Source of the DNA: Treponema sp. Marseille-Q4130
GTDB lineage: Bacteria; Spirochaetota; Spirochaetia; Treponematales; Treponemataceae
Length of the DNA: 64,000 nt
Direction: 5' to 3'
Assembly: GCF_014334325.1 (NCBI RefSeq)
Contig: NZ_JACSET010000002.1
Span: forward strand, 124,001-188,000
Made by a program: the position numbers and the translations under genes. Shown piece after piece: positions 41,803 to 51,664 of this stretch; position 1 is the first letter of the stretch; every line of letters begins with the position of its first letter. The notes under the pieces are model-generated. The model was not told where the DNA came from. It saw nothing but the letters and a program-made list of their open reading frames with translations, and did not search any database.

Positions 41803-42981
41803 ATGAAACAGGTGAGAGGTGCCCACAAACAAGAATATGAAGTTTTTCCGAAAGTAACGGCTGTCGCACCCGGACGTTTTCATCTCATCGGAGAACATTC
41901 GTGGTTTTTCCGTGATAAAACGCTTTCCATGGCGGTAAACCTTCCGGTTTATATTTCCGTTTCAAAGCGCGACGATTCCGTACTGAAATTTTACTTTTTG
42001 CAGATGAACGAGCGGAAGCGCTCGAACCTTTCGTCGCTGAAATTCAGGAGGGAAGACCGCTGGGCGAATGCGATTAAAGCCGTCATTTCGGGATTCCTTG
42101 CAGGAGGATGTACGCTCGGCGGTATGAACATCACCGTATACAGCGATATTCTCCCGTCCGCGGGCTTCGGCATTACGACGGCGATAAAGGCGGCAAGCGC
42201 CCTCGCGTTCCGCGAACTCTTTTCGCGCGGCATGAGCGATGCGGAACTGCTTGCGGCAATCGAGCGCGGCAACAAATCGTTTTTGCAGACGGGGAACTAC
42301 AACGCCGACAATTTTGCCGCCCTGTATTCGAAAGCGGGAAAGCTGCTCATCACCGATCACGCGCGTGCGGCCTACGATTATGTCGATTTTCCGTTCGACG
42401 ACTCGCTCATCCTCCTCACCGATGCGAGGGTGCCGCGCGTATCCGTGTGGGATGAAAACACGATTCACGAATCGGAAAACGCGCTTTTGCTCGGAGATCT
42501 TCGCGAACGGAAGCGGGGCGTATACGGCGGCTGGCAGTACGAAAACAATGTCACCGAAATAAACGAAACGCTTTCCGCGGTAAATGAAGATACGAGGCGG
42601 AAACTCTTGTGCATTATGCGCGAACATAACGACGTCATCGATGCGCGGACAGCCCTCGTCAAAAACGATTTCGGAAAATTTGCGCGCGCGGTCAACCACA
42701 GTCACGAAAGCATGCGCGATCTGTTCGAGCTTTCGTGTCCTGAAATCGACTGGATATTAAAACGCGTCGGCGAACTCGAGCCCAATCTCGAACAGCTTCG
42801 AAACCCCGTTACATGCGGACGCATTACGGGAAAGGGCTTCGGAAGATGCCTGTATACGTTTATCAGAAAAGAAGACGAAGAAGCGTTTCAAACGAAGCTT
42901 TCCGAGTACGAAAGGATATTCGGCTTTCATCCGTCTTTGTACCGTGTTCTGCCCGCCGACGGCGCGCACATCGTAAAGTAA
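41803..42981 (+). CDS. divergent galactokinase-like GHMP kinase
   Basis: 392 residues. GHMP motifs: APGRFHLIGEHSWFF (usual GRVNLIGEHTDYN), PSAGFGITTAIKAASALAF (usual GAGLSSSAA), YNADNFAALYS (catalytic Asp of MDQ), and GRITGKGFGRCLYTF (usual GGFGGC). The Asp of HTD that grips galactose is replaced by Trp, so the substrate may not be galactose. It is followed by surE 22 nt later. No Leloir genes are near. ATP-dependent kinase function is likely; the acceptor is unknown. Confidence 0.8.
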   Translation: MKQVRGAHKQEYEVFPKVTAVAPGRFHLIGEHSWFFRDKTLSMAVNLPVYISVSKRDDSVLKFYFLQMNERKRSNLSSLKFRREDRWANAIKAVISGFLAGGCTLGGMNITVYSDILPSAGFGITTAIKAASALAFRELFSRGMSDAELLAAIERGNKSFLQTGNYNADNFAALYSKAGKLLITDHARAAYDYVDFPFDDSLILLTDARVPRVSVWDENTIHESENALLLGDLRERKRGVYGGWQYENNVTEINETLSAVNEDTRRKLLCIMREHNDVIDARTALVKNDFGKFARAVNHSHESMRDLFELSCPEIDWILKRVGELEPNLEQLRNPVTCGRITGKGFGRCLYTFIRKEDEEAFQTKLSEYERIFGFHPSLYRVLPADGAHIVK

Positions 42982-43002
42982 AGGCGAATAAAGGACTTTA
43001 CG

Positions 43003-43773
43003 GTGAAACTGCTTTTAACAAACGACGACGGATTTTCCGCCGACGGTATAAAAACGCTTGCACGGCACTTGTCCGATGCCGGTCACGAAGTGTGGATATT
43101 TGCGCCCGACAGAAACCGCTCGGCCGCTTCGAACCGCATTACGATGGATAAGCCGCTTCGGATAAAGGAGCACGGACAGCGTGTCTATTCGTGCTCCGGT
43201 ATGCCCGCCGACTGTGTCATCACGGCTCTCAAAAGCGGCATCATCGGAAGCAACGTAGATGCCGTGCTTTCAGGTATCAACCGCGGTGCAAATATCGGAA
43301 CGGATATTCTCTATTCGGGGACTGCGGCTGCAGCGAGGCAGGCGGTGCTCTACGGAGTGCCGGGGATAGCTTTCAGCGTGCGCTCTTCGGACGGCCTATG
43401 GCGTTACGATGCGATGGCGCATTTTGCTTCTTCCAATCTGTCATCGCTCATTTCGCTTACTCATACGGCAAACGGAGACGGTACTCCCGACGGTCTGTGC
43501 GTTTTTGTAAACGTCAACGGTTTGTCTCTCGATCGCTACGGCGGCGCTTCCTTTGCCGATGAAATATCGTTTCGCGAATACAGGGATGCCGTTCACGTGC
43601 TCGCCGGCCCCGACGGCGATCGGTACAGCTTTTTTTGCGGAGGGGACATCGTTACGCACGGCGGAGATGCAAGCGACAATGCGGTATGCGAAAAAGGTTT
43701 TGTCGCCGTCTCTCGTATCTATGCCGAAGTGCGCGCTGCGAAAGGAGTGGACGGCATTTCGTTTTCGGTGTAA
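43003..43773 (+). CDS. surE: 5'/3'-nucleotidase SurE
   Basis: 256 residues from GTG, with AAGGAC 6 nt upstream. MKLLLTNDDGFSADGIKTLARHL has the metal-binding NDD at 7-9; VWIFAPDRNRSAASNRIT, CSGMPADCVITAL and VLSGINRGANIGTDILYSGTAAAARQA complete the family. It hydrolyses 5' and 3' nucleoside monophosphates. Next to the GHMP kinase gene and a TPR gene, presumably one operon. Confidence 0.95.
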   Translation: MKLLLTNDDGFSADGIKTLARHLSDAGHEVWIFAPDRNRSAASNRITMDKPLRIKEHGQRVYSCSGMPADCVITALKSGIIGSNVDAVLSGINRGANIGTDILYSGTAAAARQAVLYGVPGIAFSVRSSDGLWRYDAMAHFASSNLSSLISLTHTANGDGTPDGLCVFVNVNGLSLDRYGGASFADEISFREYRDAVHVLAGPDGDRYSFFCGGDIVTHGGDASDNAVCEKGFVAVSRIYAEVRAAKGVDGISFSV

Positions 43774-43793
43774 AATAATGCGGCGGTGGGGCT

Positions 43794-44504
43794 ATGGCAA
43801 ACGAAGCAAAAAAATCATCCGAAACTCCCGACATATTGCGGCAGGGTATACTGCTGTATAAGCAAAAAAAATATGCGGACTCTCTCGCGTTTTTTCTCGC
43901 GCTTCCTCAGGATACGGGGATCGACGGCATAGAGCTCGCGTATTACATAGGGCTGTGCTATGCGAAGCTCGAACACTACGACGACGCGCTTTTGTATTTG
44001 GAACAGGTGGTCACGTCGGGTACGGAACTCGAGCGCGTTTTGCAGTGCCGCTTTCTCCTCGCCGTCATCTACGCGCTTTCCGGCCGCAGACGTCTTGCCG
44101 AATTCGAACTCAACAAACTGCTCGAAACGGGTTACCGCAACGCATCCGTTTACGCGGCTATCGCATTTATCGCGTGGGAGCAAAACGACGTCAAAAAATG
44201 TCTCGCTTACTATGAAAAATCGCTTGAAACCGACCCCGAAAATCTCACATCGCTGAACGGCATGGGATACGTGCTCGCATGCGAAAATACCGATTTGACG
44301 CGAGCGCTGACCTACTGCAAAAAAGCGGTCGCATCCGAACCGAAATCGGCCGCATGTCTTGATTCACTGGGGTGGGTATATTTCAAACTCGGCCTCATGG
44401 AAGAAGCTTCAAAATATCTTACGGAAGCGCAAAAGCTCGACGGGTCGAATGCCGTCATCAAAGAACACGTCGCGCAACTCTCGGCTTTTAAGGACGTGCG
44501 ATGA
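43794..44504 (+). CDS. cytoplasmic TPR-repeat protein
   Basis: 236 residues without a signal peptide. TPR units: LYKQKKYADSLAFFLAL, CYAKLEHYDDALLYLEQVV, ALSGRRRLAEFELNKLLETG, AWEQNDVKKCLAYYEKSLETDPENL, and a final SLGWVYFKLGLMEEASKYLTEAQKLD. The last four bases overlap the start of the NHL-repeat gene, so they are coupled. It may support export or assembly of that product, which is inference. Confidence 0.82.
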   Translation: MANEAKKSSETPDILRQGILLYKQKKYADSLAFFLALPQDTGIDGIELAYYIGLCYAKLEHYDDALLYLEQVVTSGTELERVLQCRFLLAVIYALSGRRRLAEFELNKLLETGYRNASVYAAIAFIAWEQNDVKKCLAYYEKSLETDPENLTSLNGMGYVLACENTDLTRALTYCKKAVASEPKSAACLDSLGWVYFKLGLMEEASKYLTEAQKLDGSNAVIKEHVAQLSAFKDVR

Positions 44505-46642
44505 AACATATTTTTTCTCATGCTCCGCATGCAGACTTTTCGGCAAAAAAATCGATACGTAAAAATGCTTTCCCTAGTGGGGTTTCTTTTCGCGCGGTGA
44601 AAAAAGCGCTCCTTTTATTGCTGCTGTTCGCCGCTTCTCTTTTTGCAGAGGATACGGCAGGTCTTTCCGCTCCCGGAAGGATGCGCACTGCCGACGAAGG
44701 TTTTGCGGCCGAAGAATTCCGACGCGGCGTGCAGGCTTACTACCGAGGCGCGTTCAACGAAGCGATTTTGCAGTTCGAACGTTCCCTTTCATACAAGAAC
44801 GACGACAATTTGATACTCGTCTGGCTCGGCAAAGCTTATTATCGAAGCGGCCTTGAAGGCGAAGCGCTCGCATCGTGGAAGAGAGCCTACGAAAACGGCC
44901 GGGGCGGCATCCTCATGCAAAACAGGATCGAAGTCGTGAGCGAGCGGCGCGTGACGGGCGATGCCTACGGAAAAGACGCGCGCTATACGGAAGCGGGAAG
45001 CTTTCCCGGCATGAACGGAGATGTCCTCGTGTTCAGCGAACCCGTTTCCTCTCTTCCGCTCGCCGACGGCACTCTGTGGGTCGTCGCTTACGGTTCCAAC
45101 GAACTCTTGAAGATAAACGTCAACGGTACCGTTGTGCGCCGCGCCGAAGGACCGATCAACGGATTCGATCGGCCGCTCGACGTGATTGCGCTTCAAGGCG
45201 GTAATATGCTCGTCAGCGAAAGTGCGGGCGACAGGCTTTCGCTTTTGAACCCCGACGGAAAATTTATTAAATATATCGGCTCGAAGGGACGCGGCGTCGG
45301 ACAGTGCGTCGGCCCGCAATATCTCGCCGAAGACGAAAACGGAAACATCTACGTGACCGACTACGGAAACAGCCGCGTCGACGTATTCGATAAAGACGGA
45401 AACGCGCTCTTTTATTTCGGAAGGGCGCAAAACGGCTTTGCGGGCTTTCAGGGACCTACCGGCATCGCATCCGTTTCGGGCAGCATCTACGTCGCCGACA
45501 ACGTGACCGGCGGCATCTATCAATTCGATACTGCAGGCAACTTCATCCGCACGCTGGTGAGGGAAAAAACCTTCCGCTTTCCCGAATCGATGAAAGCGTG
45601 GAACGACTTTCTCGTCGTCTGTGATTCGAACAAAGTGATTTCGGTCGACCTCGAAACGGGAGCGACATACGAAAGTGCGAACACGGGAAACGCTCCGTCG
45701 CGTCTGACGAGCGCGGTGCCCGATGCGAACGGCAATGTCCTGGTCACCGATATGAAATCGAACGAAGTGTATGTGATGACGAAAATGCAGGAGCTTATCG
45801 GCGGACTTTTCGTACAGATCGAACGCGTCAATGCCGATAAATTTCCGCTCGTTGTCGTCGAACTCTCCGTCGAAAACCGCCGCCGCGAAAGCGTCGTCGG
45901 TCTCGGCGAAGAAAACTTTTATTTGACGGAAGGAAAGCGTCCCGTTTTGCAGCAAAAGCTTATCGGTGCCGCGTCGAACAATAAAATCGAAGACCTTACG
46001 ATCATCATCGACAGGTCGAAAGAAAGCGCGGCTTACGAAGCTCAAATCCAAAGCGCCGTGTGCTCTCTTGCATCTGCGATGAAAGGCGAGGGGACGCTCC
46101 GCATCGTCTGTGCAGGCGCCGTGCCTGCAACAGAATATAAAGGCTCTCCGCGCGCAGCGGAAAAATTCGGCATAAACGTTTTAAAAACGCCCGTGTCGGC
46201 CGAAGTGCCCCTCGACCTCGCGCTGCGCCTTGCCGCAAACGATCTCATAAACGCGGAAGCAAAACGCGCCGTCGTGTTTTTAAGCGCGGGACGCGTGACG
46301 CAAAACGCTTTTAAAAAGTACGGACTTTCCGAACTTACCGCATATTTCAATAACAATTCGATCGCGTTTTCACCCGTCCTCCTTACGCAGGGCGCAGCCG
46401 ATCCCGAAATCGCTTACCTCGAAGAAAATACAAAAGGCTCATCCTATTACGTTTTCAGACAGGAAGGACTCGCCTCCGTCATCGATGATTTGCGAAATCT
46501 TCCCGTCGGCCGCTATCAGCTTTCATATGTGTCGTCTCTCAACACGGATATGGGGCGCGCGTTTTTACCGGTCGAAGTTGAAACCTATCTCATGAACCGA
46601 AGCGGCAGGGACGAGAGCGGATACTTCGCACCGCTGCAGTAA
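44501..46642 (+). CDS. exported TPR/NHL-repeat protein with a von Willebrand A-like domain
   Basis: 713 residues from ATG at 44501, coupled to the TPR gene; a GTG at 44597 would start right at the signal peptide (KKALLLLLLFAASLFAE). Order: TPR pairs about 70-130, NHL-type propeller about 170-400 (LADGTLWVVAYGSNELLKINVNGTV, GNIYVTDYGNSRVDVFDKDG, SIYVADNVTGGIYQFDTAGN), then a VWA-like region about 470-690 with LTIIIDRSKESAAY (DxS type). Resembles the T. pallidum NHL-repeat exported protein TP0421 by layout. Likely a periplasmic scaffold. Confidence 0.8.
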   Translation: MKHIFSHAPHADFSAKKSIRKNAFPSGVSFRAVKKALLLLLLFAASLFAEDTAGLSAPGRMRTADEGFAAEEFRRGVQAYYRGAFNEAILQFERSLSYKNDDNLILVWLGKAYYRSGLEGEALASWKRAYENGRGGILMQNRIEVVSERRVTGDAYGKDARYTEAGSFPGMNGDVLVFSEPVSSLPLADGTLWVVAYGSNELLKINVNGTVVRRAEGPINGFDRPLDVIALQGGNMLVSESAGDRLSLLNPDGKFIKYIGSKGRGVGQCVGPQYLAEDENGNIYVTDYGNSRVDVFDKDGNALFYFGRAQNGFAGFQGPTGIASVSGSIYVADNVTGGIYQFDTAGNFIRTLVREKTFRFPESMKAWNDFLVVCDSNKVISVDLETGATYESANTGNAPSRLTSAVPDANGNVLVTDMKSNEVYVMTKMQELIGGLFVQIERVNADKFPLVVVELSVENRRRESVVGLGEENFYLTEGKRPVLQQKLIGAASNNKIEDLTIIIDRSKESAAYEAQIQSAVCSLASAMKGEGTLRIVCAGAVPATEYKGSPRAAEKFGINVLKTPVSAEVPLDLALRLAANDLINAEAKRAVVFLSAGRVTQNAFKKYGLSELTAYFNNNSIAFSPVLLTQGAADPEIAYLEENTKGSSYYVFRQEGLASVIDDLRNLPVGRYQLSYVSSLNTDMGRAFLPVEVETYLMNRSGRDESGYFAPLQ

Positions 46643-46726
46643 AAGCGTGCGGCTTACGACGGCCGTTGCGGGCTTTTCGGTAATCTTGCAAAGCTGCAAC
46701 ACGGCATCCGCCTTCTTTTATGATCT

Positions 46727-47821
46727 TTACGACTTATTATCGGACTTGGATAAAATCGATTTCCCTATTTTTTCGATACGCTTTCCGGCGCGGGCAGATG
46801 CAACGCCCGTCTCCGTTTTGCCGAGCTGACCGCAGGCACCCGCGATGCTTTTTCCGCGATGCATACGGAGCGTTACGTTGAGTCCTCCCTTTTCAAGGCG
46901 CGAAACGAATTTCTCCGTTTCCTCCTGATTGGGCGTTGCAAAGGAAAGCCCTTCGACGGGATTCCACGGAATGAGGTTGATGTGGACGTCCAAATCTTTT
47001 GCAAAGGCAATGAGAGAATCCGCATTTTTTTCACTCGTGTTTTTGCTCGAAAGCAGCACAGCTTCGAGCGTAACTCTTTTTCCCGTTTTTTCGATGTAGT
47101 ACGAAATCGCCTGACGTAAATCGTGTAAAGAATTCGTCAACGACGCCGGCATAAGTTCCCGGCGCAAGGTTTCGTCGGCGGTCGTAAGCGAAAGGGCGAG
47201 GCGTACTGCCGGCCCCTTATCCGCCAAATCGTATATGCCGCGTACGATGCCGACGGTTGAAATCGTGATACGGCGGCTTGAAAGATTTCTCCCCCTCTTG
47301 TCGGTGAGCACGGCGATCGCTTTCCGCACCGCATCGAGATTTAAAAGCGGCTCTCCCATACCCATAAAGACGATATTGTCGAGCAGTCCCGCATATTTTT
47401 CGAGATATAAAAACTGTTCGACGATTTCCGCTGCGCTCAAATTTCTGGCAAGGCCGAGCGTTCCCGTTTTGCAAAAGGCGCAGCCCATCGCGCAGCCGGC
47501 TTGGCAGGAAACGCAGGCGGTCTTCCGACCCGCCCTGTCGGTGAGGAGCACCGTTTCGACTGCAAGTCCGTCTTCCGTTTCTATCTGCAACTTTACCGTG
47601 CCGTCGTCCGCTTTCAGCACGGCGGACACTCGAGTCGAGCGGAGTATCGCTTTTTCGGCAAGAGTTGCACGTAAGGCTGCGCTCATATTCGTCATCGCGT
47701 CGAACGAATAGGCTCCCTTTCCGATCCACTGAAACAGTTGATTCCCGCGGAACGAAGGGGAGAGGGATAGAGAAACGCACAGTTCTTCGGGCAAGAGACC
47801 TGCCAGTGCGATTTTATTCAT
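46727..47821 (-). CDS. rlmN: 23S rRNA A2503 / tRNA A37 methyltransferase RlmN
   Basis: 364 residues. Radical SAM triad C110, C114, C117 in QAGCAMGCAFCKTGTLGLARNLSA; IVFMGMGEPLLNLDAV, SSRRITISTVGIVRGIYDL, and LIPWNPVEGLSF are family motifs, and a C-terminal GACGQ carries the methyl-carrying Cys. It meets the NHL gene tail to tail. Start ATG without a clear ribosome site. Confidence 0.95.
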   Translation of the reverse strand: MNKIALAGLLPEELCVSLSLSPSFRGNQLFQWIGKGAYSFDAMTNMSAALRATLAEKAILRSTRVSAVLKADDGTVKLQIETEDGLAVETVLLTDRAGRKTACVSCQAGCAMGCAFCKTGTLGLARNLSAAEIVEQFLYLEKYAGLLDNIVFMGMGEPLLNLDAVRKAIAVLTDKRGRNLSSRRITISTVGIVRGIYDLADKGPAVRLALSLTTADETLRRELMPASLTNSLHDLRQAISYYIEKTGKRVTLEAVLLSSKNTSEKNADSLIAFAKDLDVHINLIPWNPVEGLSFATPNQEETEKFVSRLEKGGLNVTLRMHRGKSIAGACGQLGKTETGVASARAGKRIEKIGKSILSKSDNKS

Positions 47822-47866
47822 GATCGAGACATGTCCGACAAAAATTAATAAAGCGCGGCGTGCACA

Positions 47867-49045
47867 TCAATAGATCGGCTTATTGTTTTTCAGCTTGTCG
47901 AGCATATCGCTTATAGGCGGACAGCGTATGCCCTGTTTTTGAAAGCTTTCGAGGGCGGCGACGGCATCCTGTTTTCTGTTGAGCTTTACGTAACAGTCGG
48001 CTAGGTCTATGTACAGGCGGTAATTTTTTGCGTCGTTTCGGATGAGGTTTGAAAGCCGCTCCGCCGCTTCTTCGTATTTGCCTTCGCCCTTACAGATGAG
48101 CGCGAGCCCGAGAGCCGCATATACATCGAAGGCGATGTCGAGCGCTTTGTTGTAGTATTCGACGGCGGTTTTATAGTCGCCCGTGTTGCGGTACGCATCG
48201 CCCGAACGCGTGAGGATCACTTTGTTGTCGGGATCGAGCGCGAGGATTCTGTTCCAGTATTCGATGGAACGGTACTGCTGGTTCATGCCGCGGTAGCAGT
48301 CGGCGAGTCCGAACAGCGCGTAAAAATTGTTCGGGTCGAGTGCGAGCGCGCGCTCGAAATAGGCGACGCCGTTTTCGAAGGTTTTAAGTTTTCTGTGACA
48401 ATTTCCGATCGACGTGAGGACACGGATATCGACGGCGCTTTCGTTGAGTTCGAGCATCTTCGCCCAATAGTAGAGCGCATCTTTGTATTCTTTAAAGTCG
48501 TAGTGCAAATGCCCGAGTCCGATGAGCGCATACGCGTTGTCTTCTTCCATGTCGAGCACTTTCAAATACAGCTCTTTCGATTTTTTAAAGTCGTGTATTT
48601 TCCGGTATGCGTCGGCTACTCGCGTGAGCACCGTGATGTTGCGGTCGTCGTGCACGAGGTACTGTTCCCAGATATCGATCGCTTTTCGGTATTGGTTGAG
48701 CGCTTTGTAACAGTCGGCAAGACCGAAGAGAGCGTAGTTGTTTCCCGGATGATAGGAGAGACAGTCGTTATAATAGCCTATCGCTTTGTTGTAATTATTC
48801 TGCTTGCGTTCCGAATCGCCGAGTCCGACGAGAGCGTAATTATTATTGTTTTCGATGTCGAGGATTTTTTTAAACATATCTTTCGCATCGGTAATTTTAT
48901 TGCTTTTTAATAATTGATAGCCGCCTTTTGAAAGCTCCGAAATACGGTCGACGGTCAGGTTTTCATCGGCAGAGGATTCATCGGAAAAGAATTCTTCTTC
49001 GTTTTCCGTTTCGGTACTTTCAATGCTTTCGATCGTTGCTTCCAT
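47867..49045 (-). CDS. TPR-repeat protein (about nine units)
   Basis: 392 residues with no signal peptide, start ATG behind AAAGGAG. The acidic N-terminal tail (TESTENEEEFFSDESS type) is followed by about nine TPR units with spacing of 34, each with NYALFGLADCYKALNQYRKAI-type words. It ends in KLKNNKPIY. The near-identical units show recent internal duplication. It resembles the T. pallidum TPR protein TP0095 in length and layout. The 45-nt gap to rlmN holds no terminator. Confidence 0.85.
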   Translation of the reverse strand: MEATIESIESTETENEEEFFSDESSADENLTVDRISELSKGGYQLLKSNKITDAKDMFKKILDIENNNNYALVGLGDSERKQNNYNKAIGYYNDCLSYHPGNNYALFGLADCYKALNQYRKAIDIWEQYLVHDDRNITVLTRVADAYRKIHDFKKSKELYLKVLDMEEDNAYALIGLGHLHYDFKEYKDALYYWAKMLELNESAVDIRVLTSIGNCHRKLKTFENGVAYFERALALDPNNFYALFGLADCYRGMNQQYRSIEYWNRILALDPDNKVILTRSGDAYRNTGDYKTAVEYYNKALDIAFDVYAALGLALICKGEGKYEEAAERLSNLIRNDAKNYRLYIDLADCYVKLNRKQDAVAALESFQKQGIRCPPISDMLDKLKNNKPIY

Positions 49046-49073
49046 TGATGTATACTCCTTTGTTGCAATTCGT

Positions 49074-49418
49074 TTAACTGTTTTTCTTTAATACTGCCGA
49101 TATGACGCGGGCCATGCATTCATAGATCGGTTCCGACTTTTTTGAATTGTGTGCAAGCACATACTGCTTGAGCGCTTTGATCGTTTCGTTTTTTTTCGCG
49201 TAGGCATCTCCGACGCGCGTCAATCCGTCGGAATAACCCGTCGCCGTGAATATCCTGCGTGCCTGCTCGATATTGCCTTCGTTGAAGAGGGTATTGCCGG
49301 TGCGGTTCAGTCCTGCTTTTTGTCCGGAGGAAAGAGAAGCGACGGGAGTATCGGTTGTTTTAATAAATCCCGCGTTCCCCTGTTTTTCGATTATCTTCTT
49401 TTTTAATTCATCCGTCAC
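49074..49418 (-). CDS. conserved protein of unknown function
   Basis: 114 residues from GTG at 49418. Helical; NTLFNEGNIEQARRIFTATGYSDGLTRVGDAYAKKNETIKALKQYVLA looks like two TPR-like pairs. Upstream of the nine-unit TPR gene by 28 nt, so they may share a transcript. No other motif. Confidence 0.7.
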   Translation of the reverse strand: MTDELKKKIIEKQGNAGFIKTTDTPVASLSSGQKAGLNRTGNTLFNEGNIEQARRIFTATGYSDGLTRVGDAYAKKNETIKALKQYVLAHNSKKSEPIYECMARVISAVLKKNS

Positions 49419-49506
49419 CGCTATGCCTGCAAAATTAACAACAATTACCCTACCATACTTATAGTACCACGTTTCTTATAAAAGTCAAGGATTTTTTTTA
49501 CTTTTT

Positions 49507-50052
49507 TCAGATTATTAAGGAATAAAAGTCGACGACCGAGCGGCCGTAGGTGCGCATATCCGTGCGGATAAGCTCTCCGATTTTATCGGGCATCGATTTT
49601 TCTTCCGGCCGATGCACGATGATCGTGCCGCCGCTTTTGCATATGCCGTTTTCAGCGGCGTTTTTTATTAATTCGGCGTGGAACTTATACGGAAAGGGCG
49701 GGTCGAAAAAGATATAGTCGAAGCTGTCTTTACAGCGTTTAATAAAATATTCAACCGGCATAAAATGACATTTGACGATGAAGCCCAGCTCGTGTTCGAC
49801 GACGGCGACGTTTTCGAGTATGACGGGGATTTTGATTTTATCTTTTTCGCACAGTTCGACGCGCTCCGCTCCGCGGGATGCCGCTTCGATCGCTATAGTG
49901 CCCGAACCGGAAAAGAGATCGAGAAAGGATTTGCCATCGAGGCCGCCGAGTATCGCGAAAACGGATTCGCGCATTCTGTCCATTGCGGGACGGATAACGC
50001 CTTTCGGACACTTGATCTGCCGGCCTTTTAAAACGCCGCCCGTTATGCGCAT
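49507..50052 (-). CDS. rsmD: 16S rRNA G966 N2-methyltransferase RsmD
   Basis: 181 residues from the ATG at 50052 (MRITGGVLKGRQIKCPKG). DLFSGSGTIAIEAASRGA is the SAM-binding motif I and FFDPPFPY the catalytic motif IV. The start is 2 nt after the ankyrin gene stop, so it is coupled. The open frame beyond the ATG is not coding. Confidence 0.93.
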   Translation of the reverse strand: MRITGGVLKGRQIKCPKGVIRPAMDRMRESVFAILGGLDGKSFLDLFSGSGTIAIEAASRGAERVELCEKDKIKIPVILENVAVVEHELGFIVKCHFMPVEYFIKRCKDSFDYIFFDPPFPYKFHAELIKNAAENGICKSGGTIIVHRPEEKSMPDKIGELIRTDMRTYGRSVVDFYSLII

Positions 50053-50054
50053 GC

Positions 50055-51608
50055 TCAGTTGTCCGCGTTGAGCGACCGATAGATATCGTCGTGTTCGAGC
50101 GCTTGATTTTTTTGCGCAAAGTCGAATGCGCGAAGACCGGATGCCGTGCGCGCCGAAGGAAGAGCACCCGCTTCGAGCAATGTTTCGATGACGGCTGTAG
50201 ACCTTCCGGCAGAGGCTGCGTACATGAGAGGAGTTTTCCCTTCCCAAAATGCATTGATCGGCACACCCTTATCGATAAAGCATCGGATTTTTTCACATTG
50301 GACGGCGAGGGGTACATTTGAAGATGTGATCGTATGAATAAATGCTTTTGCGGTTTCGCTTTCGGTTGCGGAATACGAATCGAGGAGCAGCGAAACGACG
50401 TCGGGATTTTCCGAGTATTCGGCTGCGATGAGGAGCGATGACACGCCGTAGGAATTCTTTGCACGGACGGAAGCCCCCGCATCGATGAGCATACTGACGA
50501 GATCGGAATCGTTTTGCACTCTTACCGCATACATAAGCGGCGTCCAACCTTCTTTATCGCGTGCGTTTACGTCGGCACCGCTTTTAAGCAGCGTGCGGGT
50601 AAGATCGACGCTCGCGCTCTTTATCGCGAACATAAGCGGCGTAACGCCTTTTTCATCCTGCATATTGACGTTTTTAATAATCGTTTCGCTCTGTACCGTT
50701 TCGGCCGCCGCGTCTTCACTGTCGGAGGGCGCGTCTGCGTAATCGTATAAAAAGGTTTTGCCGTGAGATGCCGAGGGGCGAACAGCGGGAAGTAGAAGCA
50801 CGGGCGGCGGCAGCGGAACCGCATCCGCTTCGGCGCTTGCAGGTTTTTCAAATGCGGCGCTTTTTTCAGGTACGGCCGTATCTTCGTTTTCGGAAGCGGC
50901 ATCGTTTGTTCCGTCGGATGCGCTTACGTCGGCGTTATCAGTTACGGGCATTTCGGAAAGCGCGCGCGAATCCTCGTTTTGCGCTTGGGCTTCCGGAGTT
51001 TTTTCCGCCGTCGGTAAAACGATTTTCGCGTTTTCCGCCGCTTGTAAAACGGCTTCCGTACTTTCCGCCGGTCGCTCGATATTTGCCGCAGCGGAAAGGA
51101 GCGGTACGCCGCCTTCTGTCGTTTGCTCGAGGAGGGCGATATCGTTTTCGTTCAGATACGATGTAACGATTTCTCGGACGGCGGGATTCGTTTCCGCATA
51201 TGAGGCGGCGTATCTGCCTTTTTTATCGCGCGTCATAAGGCGCTTGTGTATTTTCTTTTCGGATGCGCGACCCGAACCGAGAATGCGGCGAAATGTGCTC
51301 GGGGCGCTGCAGTATTCGCACGCGTATGAAACGGCCGTCCGCTTTTCCCGATTTTTTTCATCGACGCCGATGCCCGCTTTCAGCAGCACGTTGATGATAT
51401 CTTCCTCCCGATCGTGTATGATCGCCATGATGAGGAGATTGTTTCGTTCCTTTCCGATCGTACGGGTAGGCGCGTCTCCGTCGAATAAAAATGCGCGTTT
51501 GATTTGCTGCGCCGTGCCGCTTTGCACGAGATCCGGATATGTGTCGGACGCGGCGGCGGCAAGCGGAAAAAATGCCATGACGAAGAGAATTCGGAAAAAT
51601 ACTTTCAT
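50055..51608 (-). CDS. exported ankyrin-repeat protein
   Basis: 517 residues from ATG at 51608 (MKVFFRILFVMAFFPLAAAASD), a signal peptide. Ankyrin units: LLIMAIIHDREEDIINVLLKAG, TPLMFAIKSASVDLTRTLLKSGADVNARDKEG, TPLMYAVRVQNDSDLVSMLIDAGASVRAKNSYG and TPLMYAASAGRSTAVIETLLEAG; an Ala/Glu/Pro-rich linker about residues 190-310 separates the first from the rest. The transcript begins near the ATG, with TATACT at 51616. Divergent from rpsF; upstream of rsmD. Confidence 0.84.
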   Translation of the reverse strand: MKVFFRILFVMAFFPLAAAASDTYPDLVQSGTAQQIKRAFLFDGDAPTRTIGKERNNLLIMAIIHDREEDIINVLLKAGIGVDEKNREKRTAVSYACEYCSAPSTFRRILGSGRASEKKIHKRLMTRDKKGRYAASYAETNPAVREIVTSYLNENDIALLEQTTEGGVPLLSAAANIERPAESTEAVLQAAENAKIVLPTAEKTPEAQAQNEDSRALSEMPVTDNADVSASDGTNDAASENEDTAVPEKSAAFEKPASAEADAVPLPPPVLLLPAVRPSASHGKTFLYDYADAPSDSEDAAAETVQSETIIKNVNMQDEKGVTPLMFAIKSASVDLTRTLLKSGADVNARDKEGWTPLMYAVRVQNDSDLVSMLIDAGASVRAKNSYGVSSLLIAAEYSENPDVVSLLLDSYSATESETAKAFIHTITSSNVPLAVQCEKIRCFIDKGVPINAFWEGKTPLMYAASAGRSTAVIETLLEAGALPSARTASGLRAFDFAQKNQALEHDDIYRSLNADN

Positions 51609-51626
51609 ATCGATAAGTATACACAA

Positions 51627-51655
51627 TTGACCATTTTTCATCAATCTGATAATAT
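51627..51655 (+). promoter_or_regulatory. sigma-70 promoter of the rpsF operon
   Basis: TTGACC at 51627-51632, 17-nt spacer and TAATAT at 51650-51655. The transcript would start about 50 nt before rpsF. Confidence 0.6.
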
Positions 51656-51664
51656 AATAAAACA

